Shown here: piece after piece, positions 41,217-49,290 of the stretch
How positions within the stretch are numbered: the first letter of the stretch is position 1
Layout of the letters: every line of letters begins with the position of its first letter
NCBI GenBank assembly: GCA_965205915.1
Contig: OZ242191.1
Location: forward strand, 1 to 64,000
Source: VXMO01 sp965205915
Lineage (GTDB): Bacteria > Chloroflexota > Dehalococcoidia > UBA6926
Length of the DNA stretch: 64,000 bases
Reading direction: 5' to 3'
Made by a program: the position numbers and the translations under genes
The notes under the pieces: generated by a model
What the model was told of the DNA's origin: nothing
Database searches by the model: none
The model's input: the letters and a program-made list of their open reading frames with translations, nothing else

Positions 41217-41830
41217 CGGGGCAGGGAACACCGGCGCCGCGGCAGGCCACCGTGCGGCGAGAGACACGCGAGAGCGTCATTGAGGTAACGCTGAATCTTG
41301 ATGGCGCGGCGACGTACGATGTCAGCACCGGGTCACTTATGTTGAATCACCTCATCGATCAGTTGGGGCGGCACAGCGGTTTCGACCTTACGGTGCGCGC
41401 CGAGGGGCTGAAAGACCCGGACGGGCACCACACGGCGGAGGACACGGGCATCGTGATTGGGCGCGCGCTTGGCGAGGCGCTCGGCGACCGGACGGGCATC
41501 CGTCGCATGGGCCATGCAATAGTGCCGCTGGACGATGCGCTTATCACCGTCGCCGTTGACCTTAGCGGGCGGGGCTACGCCGTCATTCCACTTACGTTTT
41601 CGACGCCGATGATGGGCGATCTTCGCACTGAACTGGTTTCTCACGTCCTGGAGTCAATCGCACGTGAGGCGCGGATAAATCTGCACGTTGTACAGAACGC
41701 CGGAGTAAATGACCACCATATCGCGGAGGCGACGTTCAAGGCGCTGGCAAAGGCGCTGGATTCTGCCACGCGGCAGGATGAGCGGTTCACGGGCGTCGCG
41801 CCATCCACGAAGGGGACGCTGACAGGATAG
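41213..41830 (+). CDS. hisB: imidazoleglycerol-phosphate dehydratase
   Basis: 205 residues, monofunctional HisB. The metal-binding His/Glu motifs are DGHHTAEDTGIVIGRALGEAL (His-His-x-x-Glu, about 65) and its second copy NDHHIAEATFKALAKAL (about 165), with HLIDQLGRHSGFDL at about 45 and MGHAIVPLDDALI between. Preceding step to HisC in the histidine pathway; translationally coupled to it. A strong hairpin terminator follows. Confidence 0.95.
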   Translation: MTGQGTPAPRQATVRRETRESVIEVTLNLDGAATYDVSTGSLMLNHLIDQLGRHSGFDLTVRAEGLKDPDGHHTAEDTGIVIGRALGEALGDRTGIRRMGHAIVPLDDALITVAVDLSGRGYAVIPLTFSTPMMGDLRTELVSHVLESIAREARINLHVVQNAGVNDHHIAEATFKALAKALDSATRQDERFTGVAPSTKGTLTG

Positions 41831-41854
41831 GGCGGCGGCCCCCCCTCACCCTAA

Positions 41855-41882
41855 CCCTCTCCCCGAGGGAGAGGGGATTTTT
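41855..41882 (+). terminator. intrinsic-type terminator after hisCB
   Basis: CCCTCTCCC (41855-41863), loop CGA, GGGAGAGGG (41867-41875), then GATTTTT. Member of the dispersed CCCTCTCC hairpin family. Confidence 0.65.
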
Positions 41883-41964
41883 CGCGTTTCCGCGTTCCGG
41901 CGATGGCGGTTACTGGCGCTTCTTCCGGGTTCCCGTGTCAAGCACGGGAATGGCGAGACCGGCG

Positions 41965-42225
41965 TTATTCGGTTTCTGAGACCTCGAACCGATAATCTTC
42001 AATAACCGGATTTGCCAGCAGTTGGCGGCACATTTCCGTTGCGCGTGTTTCCGCGGCCTCTTGTGAGGGGGCCTCGCCGAGTTGGATTTCAAGGTAGCGG
42101 CCCGCGCGCACGGCGGAGACGGAATCGTAGCCGAGGCTCTTTAGCCCGCCCAGGATTGAGAGGCCCTGCGGATCGACAACGCCGGGCTTGGGTGTGACGT
42201 AGATGCGCGCGAGGTAGTTTGCCAT
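41965..42225 (-). CDS. purS: phosphoribosylformylglycinamidine synthase subunit PurS
   Basis: 86 residues from ATG 42225 (MANYLARIYVTPKPGVVDPQG); the open frame upstream is not homologous. PurS features are LARIYVTPKPGVVDPQGLSI, LKSLGYDSVSAVRAGRYLEI and the C-terminal LLANPVIEDYRFEV. It links PurL and PurQ in the FGAM synthase complex. It lies downstream of purC and a small membrane protein on the same strand. Confidence 0.93.
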   Translation of the reverse strand: MANYLARIYVTPKPGVVDPQGLSILGGLKSLGYDSVSAVRAGRYLEIQLGEAPSQEAAETRATEMCRQLLANPVIEDYRFEVSETE

Positions 42226-42250
42226 TCTGTCGATAAGGCGGGGCAGCCCG

Positions 42251-42496
42251 CTAGCTTTCGCGTTGGCTGTCTGCGCCGTTCGGATGGTTGCGGCGGCGCA
42301 TTCGCTGTACGGCCATGACGGCGAGCGTGGCGGCCAAGGTGCCAAAGATGACGGGCAGGAACAGCTTGACGGTTATCGGCATCTCGCTGAATTGGGAGAC
42401 GCCCCAGACGGTGGAGATTGCGCCGGCGATGGTGTAGGACATGATGGCGGCGGCAAGGATGATTACCCCGCCCAACAGCACTCTGCCGATGCTCAC
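42251..42496 (-). CDS. small two-helix membrane protein between purC and purS
   Basis: 81 residues from GTG 42496, whose start overlaps the purC stop (GTGA). Two hydrophobic helices (VLLGGVIILAAAIMSYTIAGA and TVKLFLPVIFGTLAATLAVMA) are followed by a basic, polar tail (MRRRNHPNGADSQRES). No family recognised. Tight coupling to purC and the 25-bp gap to purS make it part of the purine operon. Confidence 0.65.
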   Translation of the reverse strand: MSIGRVLLGGVIILAAAIMSYTIAGAISTVWGVSQFSEMPITVKLFLPVIFGTLAATLAVMAVQRMRRRNHPNGADSQRES

Positions 42497-43395
42497 AGCG
42501 CCAGCTCCTGCTTCGTGAGCATCCGGTAGACATCGCGGTACTTGTCGATGGTCTGTTGCACGATGTCGTCGGGAAGTTCGGGCGCGGGCGGTTCGCGATT
42601 CCAGCCGGACTCCGTCAGCCAATCGCGGATGATCTGCTTGTCAAAGCTGGGCTGCGGCTTGCCGGCCTCGAAGATGGAGGCGTCCCAGTAGCGGGAGGAA
42701 TCGGGGGTTAGTAGTTCGTCGATGACGGAGATCTTGCCGTCGATGATGCCGAACTCGAACTTGGTGTCGGCGAGGATGACGCCCATTGCCTGTGAATACT
42801 CGGAGGCCATGCGGTAGAGGGCGAGGCTGTGCTCTTCCAACGGCCAGGCGATGTTGCCGCCCACACGCTTCCAGAGCTCATCAATCGTTAGGGGCAGATC
42901 GTGGCCGGTCTCCTCCTTGGTGGTGGGCGTGAAGAGGGGAGTTTCAAATGCCTGGCTGTCGACCATGTCGGCCGGTAGTTCGTAGCCCTGCACCGTGCCT
43001 GATTTGCGGTATTCCGCGAGGGCGGAGCCGGTGATGTAGCCGCGCACGACACATTCGATGTCGATGCGCTCGGCCTTTTTGACGACCATGGCGCGGCGGG
43101 CGGTTGGCTCATCGAGGTCGCCGAGCTTGTATTGATTGGCGATCTCCGGCTCATAGGCCATGCCGATGAAGTGGTTGGGGAACTCATGGCCGGAGCGTCG
43201 GAACCAGAAGGCGGAGATCTCCGAGAGGACGATGCCGCGACCGGGCACGCCGGTGGGCATGACGACATCAAAGGCGGAGACGCGATCCGTGGCGACGAGC
43301 AGCAGCGTGTCGTTGCCGAGATCATACGTATCGCGAACCTTGCCGCGATGGATCATCGGGAAGGAGAGTTGGGTTTCAAGCAGGGCGTCTGTCAT
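42493..43395 (-). CDS. purC: phosphoribosylaminoimidazole-succinocarboxamide (SAICAR) synthase
   Basis: Joins aspartate to CAIR in purine synthesis. 300 residues. Landmarks: HRGKVRDTYDLGNDTLLLVATDRVSAFD (about 16-43), CVVRGYITGSALAEYRKSGTVQG (about 114-136), TPTTKEETGHDLP, and ILADTKFEFGIIDGKISVIDELLTPDSSRYW (about 206-236). The ATG at 43395 follows TACAAT by six bases with no Shine-Dalgarno, suggesting a leaderless message. Operon with the small membrane protein and purS. Confidence 0.95.
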   Translation of the reverse strand: MTDALLETQLSFPMIHRGKVRDTYDLGNDTLLLVATDRVSAFDVVMPTGVPGRGIVLSEISAFWFRRSGHEFPNHFIGMAYEPEIANQYKLGDLDEPTARRAMVVKKAERIDIECVVRGYITGSALAEYRKSGTVQGYELPADMVDSQAFETPLFTPTTKEETGHDLPLTIDELWKRVGGNIAWPLEEHSLALYRMASEYSQAMGVILADTKFEFGIIDGKISVIDELLTPDSSRYWDASIFEAGKPQPSFDKQIIRDWLTESGWNREPPAPELPDDIVQQTIDKYRDVYRMLTKQELAL

Positions 43396-43407
43396 GGCTC
43401 AATTGTA
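43393..43407 (-). promoter_or_regulatory. leaderless-type promoter of purC (TACAAT-N6-ATG)
   Basis: On the reverse strand TACAAT (43402-43407) is six bases from the ATG at 43395. Confidence 0.5.
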
Positions 43408-43447
43408 GCGCACGGGGTGGGCGTGGCGACGGGGGTAACACGCCACA

Positions 43448-43789
43448 TTGATGGGCATGTTGGCAGGGTTGATGATGCTGTCTGTCCTGAGCCTGATCCT
43501 GGTGATTCCGGGGCTGCTGGATGCTCTTGCGTCGGCGGTCGGCGAGATGGCGGAGGGTGATACGTCGCCCTTTGAGGTGATTTCTACCGTCGTCAGCCTG
43601 GTTGTTGCAATCTGGAGCATCACCCTCGCAATCATTTTGATTCGTGAGAACTATCGGCTGAGTACGGGGATTGCAGTGCTGAGCGGCATCGCGTCGTTCT
43701 TTGCCGTAGCCATCATAGGAATCATCTTTTTCTTCATGCTGATCCTCTTCATCGTGATGATCGCCATCGGCGTAGGCATCGCGACTTAA
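43448..43789 (+). pseudogene. 5'-truncated copy of a Yip1-like membrane protein
   Basis: Encodes only the C-terminal half of the protein type found intact just downstream. GMLAGLMMLSVLSLILVIPG aligns with GMLSGLMLLSILTLL of the 43930 gene, and IILIRENYRLSTGIAVLSG aligns with FILVRENYQLTTGRAVVSW. No Shine-Dalgarno is present, and the missing N-terminal half would lie in the purC promoter region. Probably a remnant of tandem duplication, although the two to three remaining helices could still be expressed. It ends before a strong terminator. Confidence 0.6.
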
Positions 43790-43824
43790 GCGGTAGGGCG
43801 TATTTTCGACAACCGTGTAGAGAG

Positions 43825-43870
43825 AGGCGTGCGGGCTGCGCTTTCGCCCAGCCCGCACGCCTTCTTTTTT
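43825..43870 (+). terminator. strong rho-independent terminator
   Basis: 14-bp perfect stem (43825-43838 with 43849-43862), loop CGCTTTCGCC, followed by TCTTTTTT. It separates the truncated Yip1-like copy from the next gene. Confidence 0.88.
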
Positions 43871-43929
43871 GTGCCTCGCCCACCAAGACATTCAATTGCG
43901 CGTAGACTGCGTGGCAGGGGAGTGATGCC

Positions 43930-44649
43930 ATGAACGCCGGTCAAACTACCGACCCACCGCGCCGATATGGAGGCAATTCTCAGGCGCCTGACCTGACAGA
44001 GCTTCCCCGATGGTACTTGGGCCTGATAATTGCGCCCGTGCGCACAATCCAGGAGTTCGTCAGGAGGCAAGCCAAGTGGGTGGGGTTGGTGACGCTGTTG
44101 ATTGTTGCGATCGTCAACCTCGTTGTCGTGATTGCATTGGGCGTCAGAAGCCTATGGTTAGGCTCAGTCGACGGAGTTGACGCAGGCACAATATCTCTGT
44201 TGATCCTGGGGGAACTGATCGGCATCACGCTTCTGGTGGTCCTGCTCTTCGTCCTGGCATTGCTGGCACACGGCTTTTCCAGGATGCTCGGAGGCAAGGG
44301 GTCGTTTCTCGGCATGTTGTCCGGGCTGATGTTATTGTCCATCTTGACTCTGTTGAGCTTCGCAACTTCACCAGTCCTCACGCTGGCTCGTTTGTCAGAT
44401 GTTTGGAGTCCGTCAGGACTAATAGAAGAAGCGTTAACTGTGACGGCAGTCAATTGGATCATGTACCTGTGGCCGTTTACCCTGGCCTTCATTCTCGTGC
44501 GGGAGAACTATCAGTTGACCACGGGCAGGGCAGTAGTGAGTTGGCTGGGCGCCTCCGCCGTCGTCTTTGTCATTGTTGCCGTGCCGATTCTGTTGTTCTT
44601 GCTTCTGCTATATGGCTTGGGTTCGTCAATGGGATATGGACAGGCCTAG
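43930..44649 (+). CDS. Yip1-like polytopic membrane protein, copy 1
   Basis: 239 residues. A short cytoplasmic N-terminus ends in LPRWYLGLIIAPVRTIQEFVRRQ, which matches the RWYIGLVIRPSPTIREIVERR block of the following copies. Five to six hydrophobic helices follow, with GSFLGMLSGLMLLS in the middle and LVRENYQLTTGRAVVSW near the end. GGGGAG lies before the ATG; its 5' flank (GCGTAGACTGCGTGGCAGGG) is repeated before copy 3. The function is unknown; the layout resembles Yip1-domain proteins. Confidence 0.72.
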   Translation: MNAGQTTDPPRRYGGNSQAPDLTELPRWYLGLIIAPVRTIQEFVRRQAKWVGLVTLLIVAIVNLVVVIALGVRSLWLGSVDGVDAGTISLLILGELIGITLLVVLLFVLALLAHGFSRMLGGKGSFLGMLSGLMLLSILTLLSFATSPVLTLARLSDVWSPSGLIEEALTVTAVNWIMYLWPFTLAFILVRENYQLTTGRAVVSWLGASAVVFVIVAVPILLFLLLLYGLGSSMGYGQA

Positions 44650-45375
44650 ATGCTCAGCGCGCAGCCTGAGGGCAACAGCCCGCCTCCCGTCGACTACAAC
44701 CCGGACGAGTTTTGGTTGCGGACGCTTTTGCGGTGGTATATCGGGCTGGTAATTCGGCCCTCGCCGACGATACGGGAGATTGTGGAGCGGCGGCCGGTGT
44801 TGGCGGGGGTGGGGACGGCTGTTGTAGGGAGTGCGATGTCTGTTGTGGTCTATGATGCTGCGTATCAGTTACTTGAATTTCAGTCTTTGTCGATTGATCA
44901 AGTGAACTCGGGTGAAGTTCAAGTCGGACTTGTCGCTATTCCCTTGTGGTGCGCTTTGATCGTCAGCGCATTTACACTCTGGTCGCTAGTTATTCATTGG
45001 ATCGCGGAACGGTTTGGAAACCGCGCAAGCTTTCATAGGACCTTTTCTGCGATGTTGGTTATCTCTGCGATCCTTTTCGCGGTGTTTTCAAGCGGAATTC
45101 TGGCGGCTTCCCTAATCATTGACCCTGGAAGCCCCAGAATCTTCAAGGATGCGCTCCACACGGTAACAAATGTAACGCTAGCACTCACTGTTGTCGGGTT
45201 ACTTTGGATCTGCTCCCTGTCTGCAATCATGGTCAAGGAGCAATACGACCTCCATATAGGGAAAGCTGCTCTGGCGGTTGCCTTGAGCATCATTCCGACC
45301 TTCGTACTGGGGTACGTACTACTAGGTCTGCTGTTGCTTGCGGCATTATTTAGCGGCCTCGCTTCATTCGGATAA
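44650..45375 (+). CDS. Yip1-like polytopic membrane protein, copy 2
   Basis: 241 residues; the ATG directly abuts the TAG of copy 1, so the two are co-translated. The N-terminus has NPDEFWLRTLLRWYIGLV and RPSPTIREIVERRPV, almost identical in DNA to copy 3, while the five membrane helices behind it are only weakly alike. MVKEQYDLHIGKAALAV corresponds to the RENY motif of the other copies. No enzymatic motif seen. Confidence 0.72.
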   Translation: MLSAQPEGNSPPPVDYNPDEFWLRTLLRWYIGLVIRPSPTIREIVERRPVLAGVGTAVVGSAMSVVVYDAAYQLLEFQSLSIDQVNSGEVQVGLVAIPLWCALIVSAFTLWSLVIHWIAERFGNRASFHRTFSAMLVISAILFAVFSSGILAASLIIDPGSPRIFKDALHTVTNVTLALTVVGLLWICSLSAIMVKEQYDLHIGKAALAVALSIIPTFVLGYVLLGLLLLAALFSGLASFG

Positions 45376-45399
45376 TCCACTGGCTTGCCCCCCACCGCG

Positions 45400-45513
45400 T
45401 AGTATGGATAGATGTTTATTGATCCGACGGCGGAGTTGAGTGGCGGGCGGGGCGGGGTGCATCTCCCACGAGAACGCTTTTGCGCGTAGACTGCGTGGCA
45501 GGGGAGTGATGCC
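45400..45513 (+). pseudogene. duplicated promoter and first codons of Yip1-like copy 4, fused to the leader of copy 3
   Basis: TAGTAT-N6-ATG at 45400-45414 and the next ~45 bases (MFIDPTAELSGGRGG) closely match the start of the gene at 46306 (MFIDPSAELSDRRGG). The match ends abruptly and is followed by the leader also found before copy 1. This is a recombination scar from the tandem duplication. Confidence 0.65.
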
Positions 45514-46251
45514 ATGACCTTTGACGAAACTGCGCTACAACAATCCGGCGGCAACGCCTCGCCTCCGGTCGGCTACAACCCGGACGAGTTTTGGTTGCGG
45601 ATGCTTTTGCGGTGGTATATCGGGCTGGTGATTCGGCCTTCGCCGACGATACGGGAGATTGTGGAGCGGCGGCCGGTGTGGGTGGGGTTGGGGACGGCTG
45701 TTTGTGTTTCCATGATTCTTGAAGGGCTCAGTGAAGTCCTTTACTCCAACCGCGACTTTTCCAACCGCGACTTTTCTGGCTACTTGGAAACCCTTGCGAT
45801 TATTGGAATCCGAACACTGGTCTACTTCCTACTCGCTTGTTTGCTGGCGGCTCTTTTTGCGCTTATTGGGCATCTCATTAACAGCGTGATAGGCAGTTCA
45901 GGTTCTTTCACCGGCTCTTTTTCGGCTGTGGCGATGCTCAATGTACTGAGGTTCGTCTGGTTGATTCCAATTGCTGCAGAGCAAGCTGGTTTGGGAATCC
46001 GATTCGATGACCCCTCTCTTCCGTTAGATCCCTTTCCCGCGTGGTTCGCCCCATGGGGCATCAACTGGTTGACTTTACTGCCGATTGTCGTATGGGGGAT
46101 TATTCTCGCGGCCATCGTCTTTCGCGAGAATTATGCTCTGTCCAATATTCAGGCATTTGTGTCTACCTTCGCATCGCTCGTGGCAGTTGTTGCTATTTGG
46201 GTGTTGCTACTGTTTATTGTTGTAGTTCTTCTATTTGCTGCACGAATTTGA
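45514..46251 (+). CDS. Yip1-like polytopic membrane protein, copy 3
   Basis: 245 residues. N-terminal NPDEFWLRMLLRWYIGLV block followed by RPSPTIREIVERRPV, nearly identical to copy 2 at DNA level over about 120 bases (45567-45705), then a divergent membrane part with about five helices including ALIGHLINSVIGSSGSFTGSF and IVFRENYALSNIQAFVS. The sequence NRDFSNRDFS is a small internal tandem duplication. Leader shared with copy 1, GGGGAG before ATG. Function unknown. Confidence 0.72.
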   Translation: MTFDETALQQSGGNASPPVGYNPDEFWLRMLLRWYIGLVIRPSPTIREIVERRPVWVGLGTAVCVSMILEGLSEVLYSNRDFSNRDFSGYLETLAIIGIRTLVYFLLACLLAALFALIGHLINSVIGSSGSFTGSFSAVAMLNVLRFVWLIPIAAEQAGLGIRFDDPSLPLDPFPAWFAPWGINWLTLLPIVVWGIILAAIVFRENYALSNIQAFVSTFASLVAVVAIWVLLLFIVVVLLFAARI

Positions 46252-46293
46252 CGCGGGTTAAGAGAGAAGCTTTGGCTTCCCCTCCAACCCGCG

Positions 46294-46308
46294 TAGTATG
46301 GATAGATG
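46294..46308 (+). promoter_or_regulatory. leaderless-type promoter of Yip1-like copy 4 (TAGTAT-N6-ATG)
   Basis: TAGTAT at 46294-46299, six bases, ATG at 46306; the whole arrangement is duplicated at 45400-45414. Confidence 0.45.
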
Positions 46309-46950
46309 TTCATTGATCCTTCGGCGGAGTTGAGTGACCGGCGGGGCGGGCAGGGGCGGAGCGCTGAGCGGCGTAAGCGGCCCGTGTTGTTCTATCTGCG
46401 CGGTATCGTGCGGACGCCTTCCTGGACGTTTAGCGATATCGCCATTGATCAGCCGACGCTAAGAGGCACGGGGGTCCTGCTGCTTGGGTTGGCGGTGGCC
46501 GGGGCGCTGTTTGGCGCGGGCGGGCTGTTTCCCGCTCTCGAGGGAGTAGCGGGGACGGCGCTGAGCGCGGCGGGGTTCGTCGTCGTGGGGTACGCATTCC
46601 TCCTGTTCTGGGTAGTGATGCTGCACCTTATTGCCAAGGTGTTCGAGGGCGAGGCGAGCATCGCGGAGGAGTTGTCGGCGATGACGTACGCGGCGCTGGC
46701 GCTGTGGCTACTCGTGCCGATCTCGCTGTTATGGCTCGTGTCGGGCGGCGCTCAGCCGCTCGTGATGGTTCTGGGCGTGATGGTGACGACGCTGGCCGCG
46801 CTCAGGCTGACATATATCGCGGTGCGTGAGGCGAATCGGTTCCTCGGCACGCAGGCGATCCTGACGATGCTTGCGCCGCCGCTGGGGCTGGGGCTGCTGG
46901 GGATCGGGACGTTCTTCATCGTCGCGTTCGGGACGTTGATATTTGCCTAG
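46306..46950 (+). CDS. Yip1-like polytopic membrane protein, copy 4
   Basis: 214 residues, the most divergent member. The N-terminus RRKRPVLFYLRGIVRTPSWTFSDIAID aligns functionally with the RWYIGLVIRPSPTIREI block. Five hydrophobic helices follow, including GYAFLLFWVVMLHLIAKVFEGEASIAEEL and TLAALRLTYIAVREANRF. It is GC-richer and apparently older than copies 1-3. Confidence 0.7.
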   Translation: MFIDPSAELSDRRGGQGRSAERRKRPVLFYLRGIVRTPSWTFSDIAIDQPTLRGTGVLLLGLAVAGALFGAGGLFPALEGVAGTALSAAGFVVVGYAFLLFWVVMLHLIAKVFEGEASIAEELSAMTYAALALWLLVPISLLWLVSGGAQPLVMVLGVMVTTLAALRLTYIAVREANRFLGTQAILTMLAPPLGLGLLGIGTFFIVAFGTLIFA

Positions 46951-46974
46951 GGCTGCAAACCCAGACCCATCGCG

Positions 46975-46980
46975 TATACT
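46975..46980 (+). promoter_or_regulatory. candidate -10 element (TATACT) of tatA
   Basis: TATACT 23 bases before the tatA ATG, followed by GGGAGG as Shine-Dalgarno; the -35 region is weak. Confidence 0.4.
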
Positions 46981-47003
46981 GAGGGCAGTGGCAGGGAGGT
47001 AGC

Positions 47004-47219
47004 ATGACGATTCCGCACATACCTGAGTTGATTATCATCCTGGCGATTATCCTGTTGATCTTTGGGGGTCGCAAGCTGCCTGAGGTGGCGCGCTCCATGG
47101 GGAGTTCGATCCGCGAGTTCCGCAAAGGGGCGCAGTTGGAGGAGGGCAAGTCGTCGGAGGAGTCTGACACGTCCTCAGAGGCCGCCAAGGAGCCGGACTC
47201 AACGACTGCCAAGACGTGA
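47004..47219 (+). CDS. tatA: twin-arginine translocase subunit TatA/TatE
   Basis: 71 residues. One N-terminal membrane helix (ELIIILAIILLIFGGRKLPEVARSMGSSI) with the FGG-KLPE hinge and amphipathic helix of TatA, then a Glu/Ser-rich tail. GGGAGG before the ATG. The tatB and tatC genes lie 0.8 kb away on the other strand, with a toxin-antitoxin pair between. Confidence 0.93.
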   Translation: MTIPHIPELIIILAIILLIFGGRKLPEVARSMGSSIREFRKGAQLEEGKSSEESDTSSEAAKEPDSTTAKT

Positions 47220-47249
47220 TCCTCTGATTTCAGAACGGTAAGATTAAGG

Positions 47250-47298
47250 GCGCCGCCGCAAGGCGGCGCTCCTGTTTCTGGCGCCGCCTTGCGGCGGC
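47250..47298. terminator. two adjacent GC hairpins after tatA
   Basis: GCGCCGCC-GCAA-GGCGGCGC (47250-47269) and GCCGCC-TTGC-GGCGGC (47283-47298); the two are also inverted copies of each other. No U-run follows the second, so termination is uncertain. Confidence 0.5.
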
Positions 47299-47341
47299 CA
47301 AAGCGTCGATTCGCTCAGTAACGACAAGGCGATGAGTTAGG

Positions 47342-47356
47342 TATACTGCTGGCATG
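47342..47356 (+). promoter_or_regulatory. leaderless-type promoter of the second vapBC pair (TATACT-N6-ATG)
   Basis: TATACT at 47342-47347, six bases, ATG at 47354; no Shine-Dalgarno. Confidence 0.5.
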
Positions 47357-47617
47357 TCAAAGAAACTTCAGGTTCTGTTGGATGACTTAGAGTATGAGAT
47401 GATCCAGGCGGTCGCCAAATCCCGGGGGATGACCGTTTCGGAGTGGGTGCGGCAGGTGCTGCGCAAGGCCCTCCATGTGGACCCCAATTCCACTAAGAAA
47501 CGTGCTTCCCCTGAGGAAAAACTCCGCGCCATAGCGAAGGCCTATCGCCACCAACACCCAACAGCCGATATCGAGGTCATGCTTGCTGAGATTGAGGCCG
47601 GCCGCAATCTCCAGTGA
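47354..47617 (+). CDS. ribbon-helix-helix antitoxin (VapB-like)
   Basis: 87 residues. RHH domain KKLQVLLDDLEYEMIQAVAKSRGMTVSEWVRQVLRKAL (about 3-40), then a linker and helix ending IEVMLAEIEAGRNLQ that would bind the toxin. It lies 3 bp before the PIN-domain gene. Confidence 0.82.
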   Translation: MSKKLQVLLDDLEYEMIQAVAKSRGMTVSEWVRQVLRKALHVDPNSTKKRASPEEKLRAIAKAYRHQHPTADIEVMLAEIEAGRNLQ

Positions 47618-47620
47618 TAC

Positions 47621-48016
47621 GTGATATTCGTTGATTCAAACGTGCCCATGTATCTCGTGGGCGTTGATCACCCAAACAAAGACCGCGGCAACGACCGATT
47701 GAGGCAGTTTGCTGCGCAACGCGAACCTCTTGTCACGAGCGTGGAGGTCTACCAGGAGATTCTCCACAGATATGCAACAACCCGTCACCGTCAGGCCATA
47801 AATGATGCCTTCGATGCCCTCGATAGAATCGTCGATGCCGTCCTGACATTCGGCGTTGCTGAAGTTCGGGCAGCTAAGGAGATTGTCTACGAAATACGAG
47901 AGTTGTCGGCTCGTGATGCCCTTCACATAGCCGTCATGAACAGCGTCGGCATCAGCCGCATTTTTAGCTTTGACAGAGGGTTCGACTCCTACGCCGGCAT
48001 TGAACGGTTGGGATGA
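47621..48016 (+). CDS. PIN-domain ribonuclease toxin (VapC family)
   Basis: 131 residues from GTG 47621. Acidic PIN residues in MIFVDSNVPMYLVG, SVEVYQEILHRYATT (about 41-55), LSARDALHIAVMNSVG (about 94-109) and FSFDRGFDSYAGIERL. Same architecture as the pair at 27137-27806 but only distantly similar in sequence, so the two systems are probably independent. Confidence 0.87.
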   Translation: MIFVDSNVPMYLVGVDHPNKDRGNDRLRQFAAQREPLVTSVEVYQEILHRYATTRHRQAINDAFDALDRIVDAVLTFGVAEVRAAKEIVYEIRELSARDALHIAVMNSVGISRIFSFDRGFDSYAGIERLG

Positions 48017-48034
48017 CCTGCACCGGTAGGGTAG

Positions 48035-48787
48035 CTATCCGGATTCAGACCGCTTCCTCTGCCACGCCGCCAAACGCGCCATCAGCAGTCCAACCTCATA
48101 TAGCGCCCAAATTGGGATGGCCCAGATGACCATGTTGATGGGGTCGCCGGTGGGGGTGATTATGGCGGCGGCGACGAATGAGAGCAGGAGCGCGCCCTTT
48201 CGCTTTTTGCGGAGGCTCGCGGGATCGATGATGTCGATGCGGGCGAGCAGGTACATGACCACGGGTATCTCAAAGAGCAAGCCCATCGCAAAGATGAGCC
48301 AGACCGTCGTGCCGACGATGCTCTCGACGCGGATCTGCGGAAGGATGTCCTCTCCAAGGAACTCGGGGAGAATCCGCATCATCACCGGTATCGGCACGAA
48401 GAACGCAAATAAAATGCCGCCGATGAACAGGCCGCTCGTGATGGGCAGCGAGACGTAAAGGAAGGTCTTTTCCGTTCGGCTAAGGGCGGGCCGGACGAAC
48501 ATGACCGCCTGGTAGAGGATCATCGGGAAGGCCACGACAATTCCACCCAGCAGCGCAATCTTCATGCGAACGCGGATGCCTTCCAGGATGTCGATTTGAA
48601 CGACTTCGATGTCATCCGGGAACGGAATCAGCAGGACTTCGACGAGACGGTTGCCGATGGCGAACGCGCCTATCGCTCCGATGCCAACGACGATGAACGT
48701 CCACATGAGGCGAGTCCGCAGCTCCCGCAGGTGCGAGGAGAGCGGCATTGTCGCGACGGATACGCCCTCGGGTTCAGGAGTCGTCAC
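48035..48787 (-). CDS. tatC: twin-arginine translocase subunit TatC
   Basis: Six-helix receptor for twin-arginine signal peptides, 250 residues. PLSSHLRELRTRLMWTFIV (about 16-34) is the conserved N-terminal cytoplasmic motif; helices follow with the ILYQAVMFVRPALSRTEK loop, FAMGLLFEIPVVMYLLARI (about 166) and the C-terminal AIITPTGDPINMVIWAIPIWALYEVGLL. GTG start overlapping the tatB stop (GTGA). Confidence 0.95.
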   Translation of the reverse strand: MTTPEPEGVSVATMPLSSHLRELRTRLMWTFIVVGIGAIGAFAIGNRLVEVLLIPFPDDIEVVQIDILEGIRVRMKIALLGGIVVAFPMILYQAVMFVRPALSRTEKTFLYVSLPITSGLFIGGILFAFFVPIPVMMRILPEFLGEDILPQIRVESIVGTTVWLIFAMGLLFEIPVVMYLLARIDIIDPASLRKKRKGALLLSFVAAAIITPTGDPINMVIWAIPIWALYEVGLLMARLAAWQRKRSESG

Positions 48788-49167
48788 TGCCTATCCTCCG
48801 GCGGTGAATCGGGGTCAGGCGGCTGAACCGTTTGCGGCGTGTCAGGCGATTCGGCGGTTTCGTCAGTTGAGGCATCCGCCGGTGGATCAGCGCGGCCCGT
48901 GTTGGGGCGCGCATCGGGGATGTCGAGGGGGCGGCGGAGTTCGGTTTCGATGTCGCGGAGGGACTCGCGGGCGGACCGGAGGGGTTCGGTTTCTTCGCGG
49001 GCCTGAGTGCGGAGGTCTTCGGTGAGGGAGTTGATGGTGCGGCGGGCGCGGGCGACGATGCGTCCTATCTCTCCGGCAATCTCCGCGGCGCGCGCGGGGC
49101 CGACGATGATGATGGCGATGCCAGCAAGGAATAGGAGCTCAAGGCCGCCGATGTTGAAAACATCCAT
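48784..49167 (-). CDS. tatB: twin-arginine translocase subunit TatB-like
   Basis: 127 residues from ATG 49167 (MDVFNIGGLELLFLAGIAII); the longer open frame upstream is repeat DNA. One N-terminal membrane helix with a Glu at position 10 (GLELL), a GPARAAEIAGEIGRIVARAR amphipathic helix, a coiled, charged region and a Pro/Asp-rich tail: the TatB pattern. TACACT lies six bases before the ATG. Confidence 0.87.
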   Translation of the reverse strand: MDVFNIGGLELLFLAGIAIIIVGPARAAEIAGEIGRIVARARRTINSLTEDLRTQAREETEPLRSARESLRDIETELRRPLDIPDARPNTGRADPPADASTDETAESPDTPQTVQPPDPDSPPEDRQ

Positions 49168-49179
49168 AGGGCAAGTGTA
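49165..49179 (-). promoter_or_regulatory. leaderless-type promoter of tatBC (TACACT-N6-ATG)
   Basis: Reverse strand TACACT (49174-49179), six bases, ATG at 49167. Confidence 0.5.
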
Positions 49180-49290
49180 TCTGACGGGTCTTTTTGCCGT
49201 TGGTGATTGGGCGTGGGAATTGAGGCCGGAGTCCGCGTTCCGGTTTTGTTCTCGGCTTGGAGTGCGGAGTTTGGTTGGGAAATGGAGATT

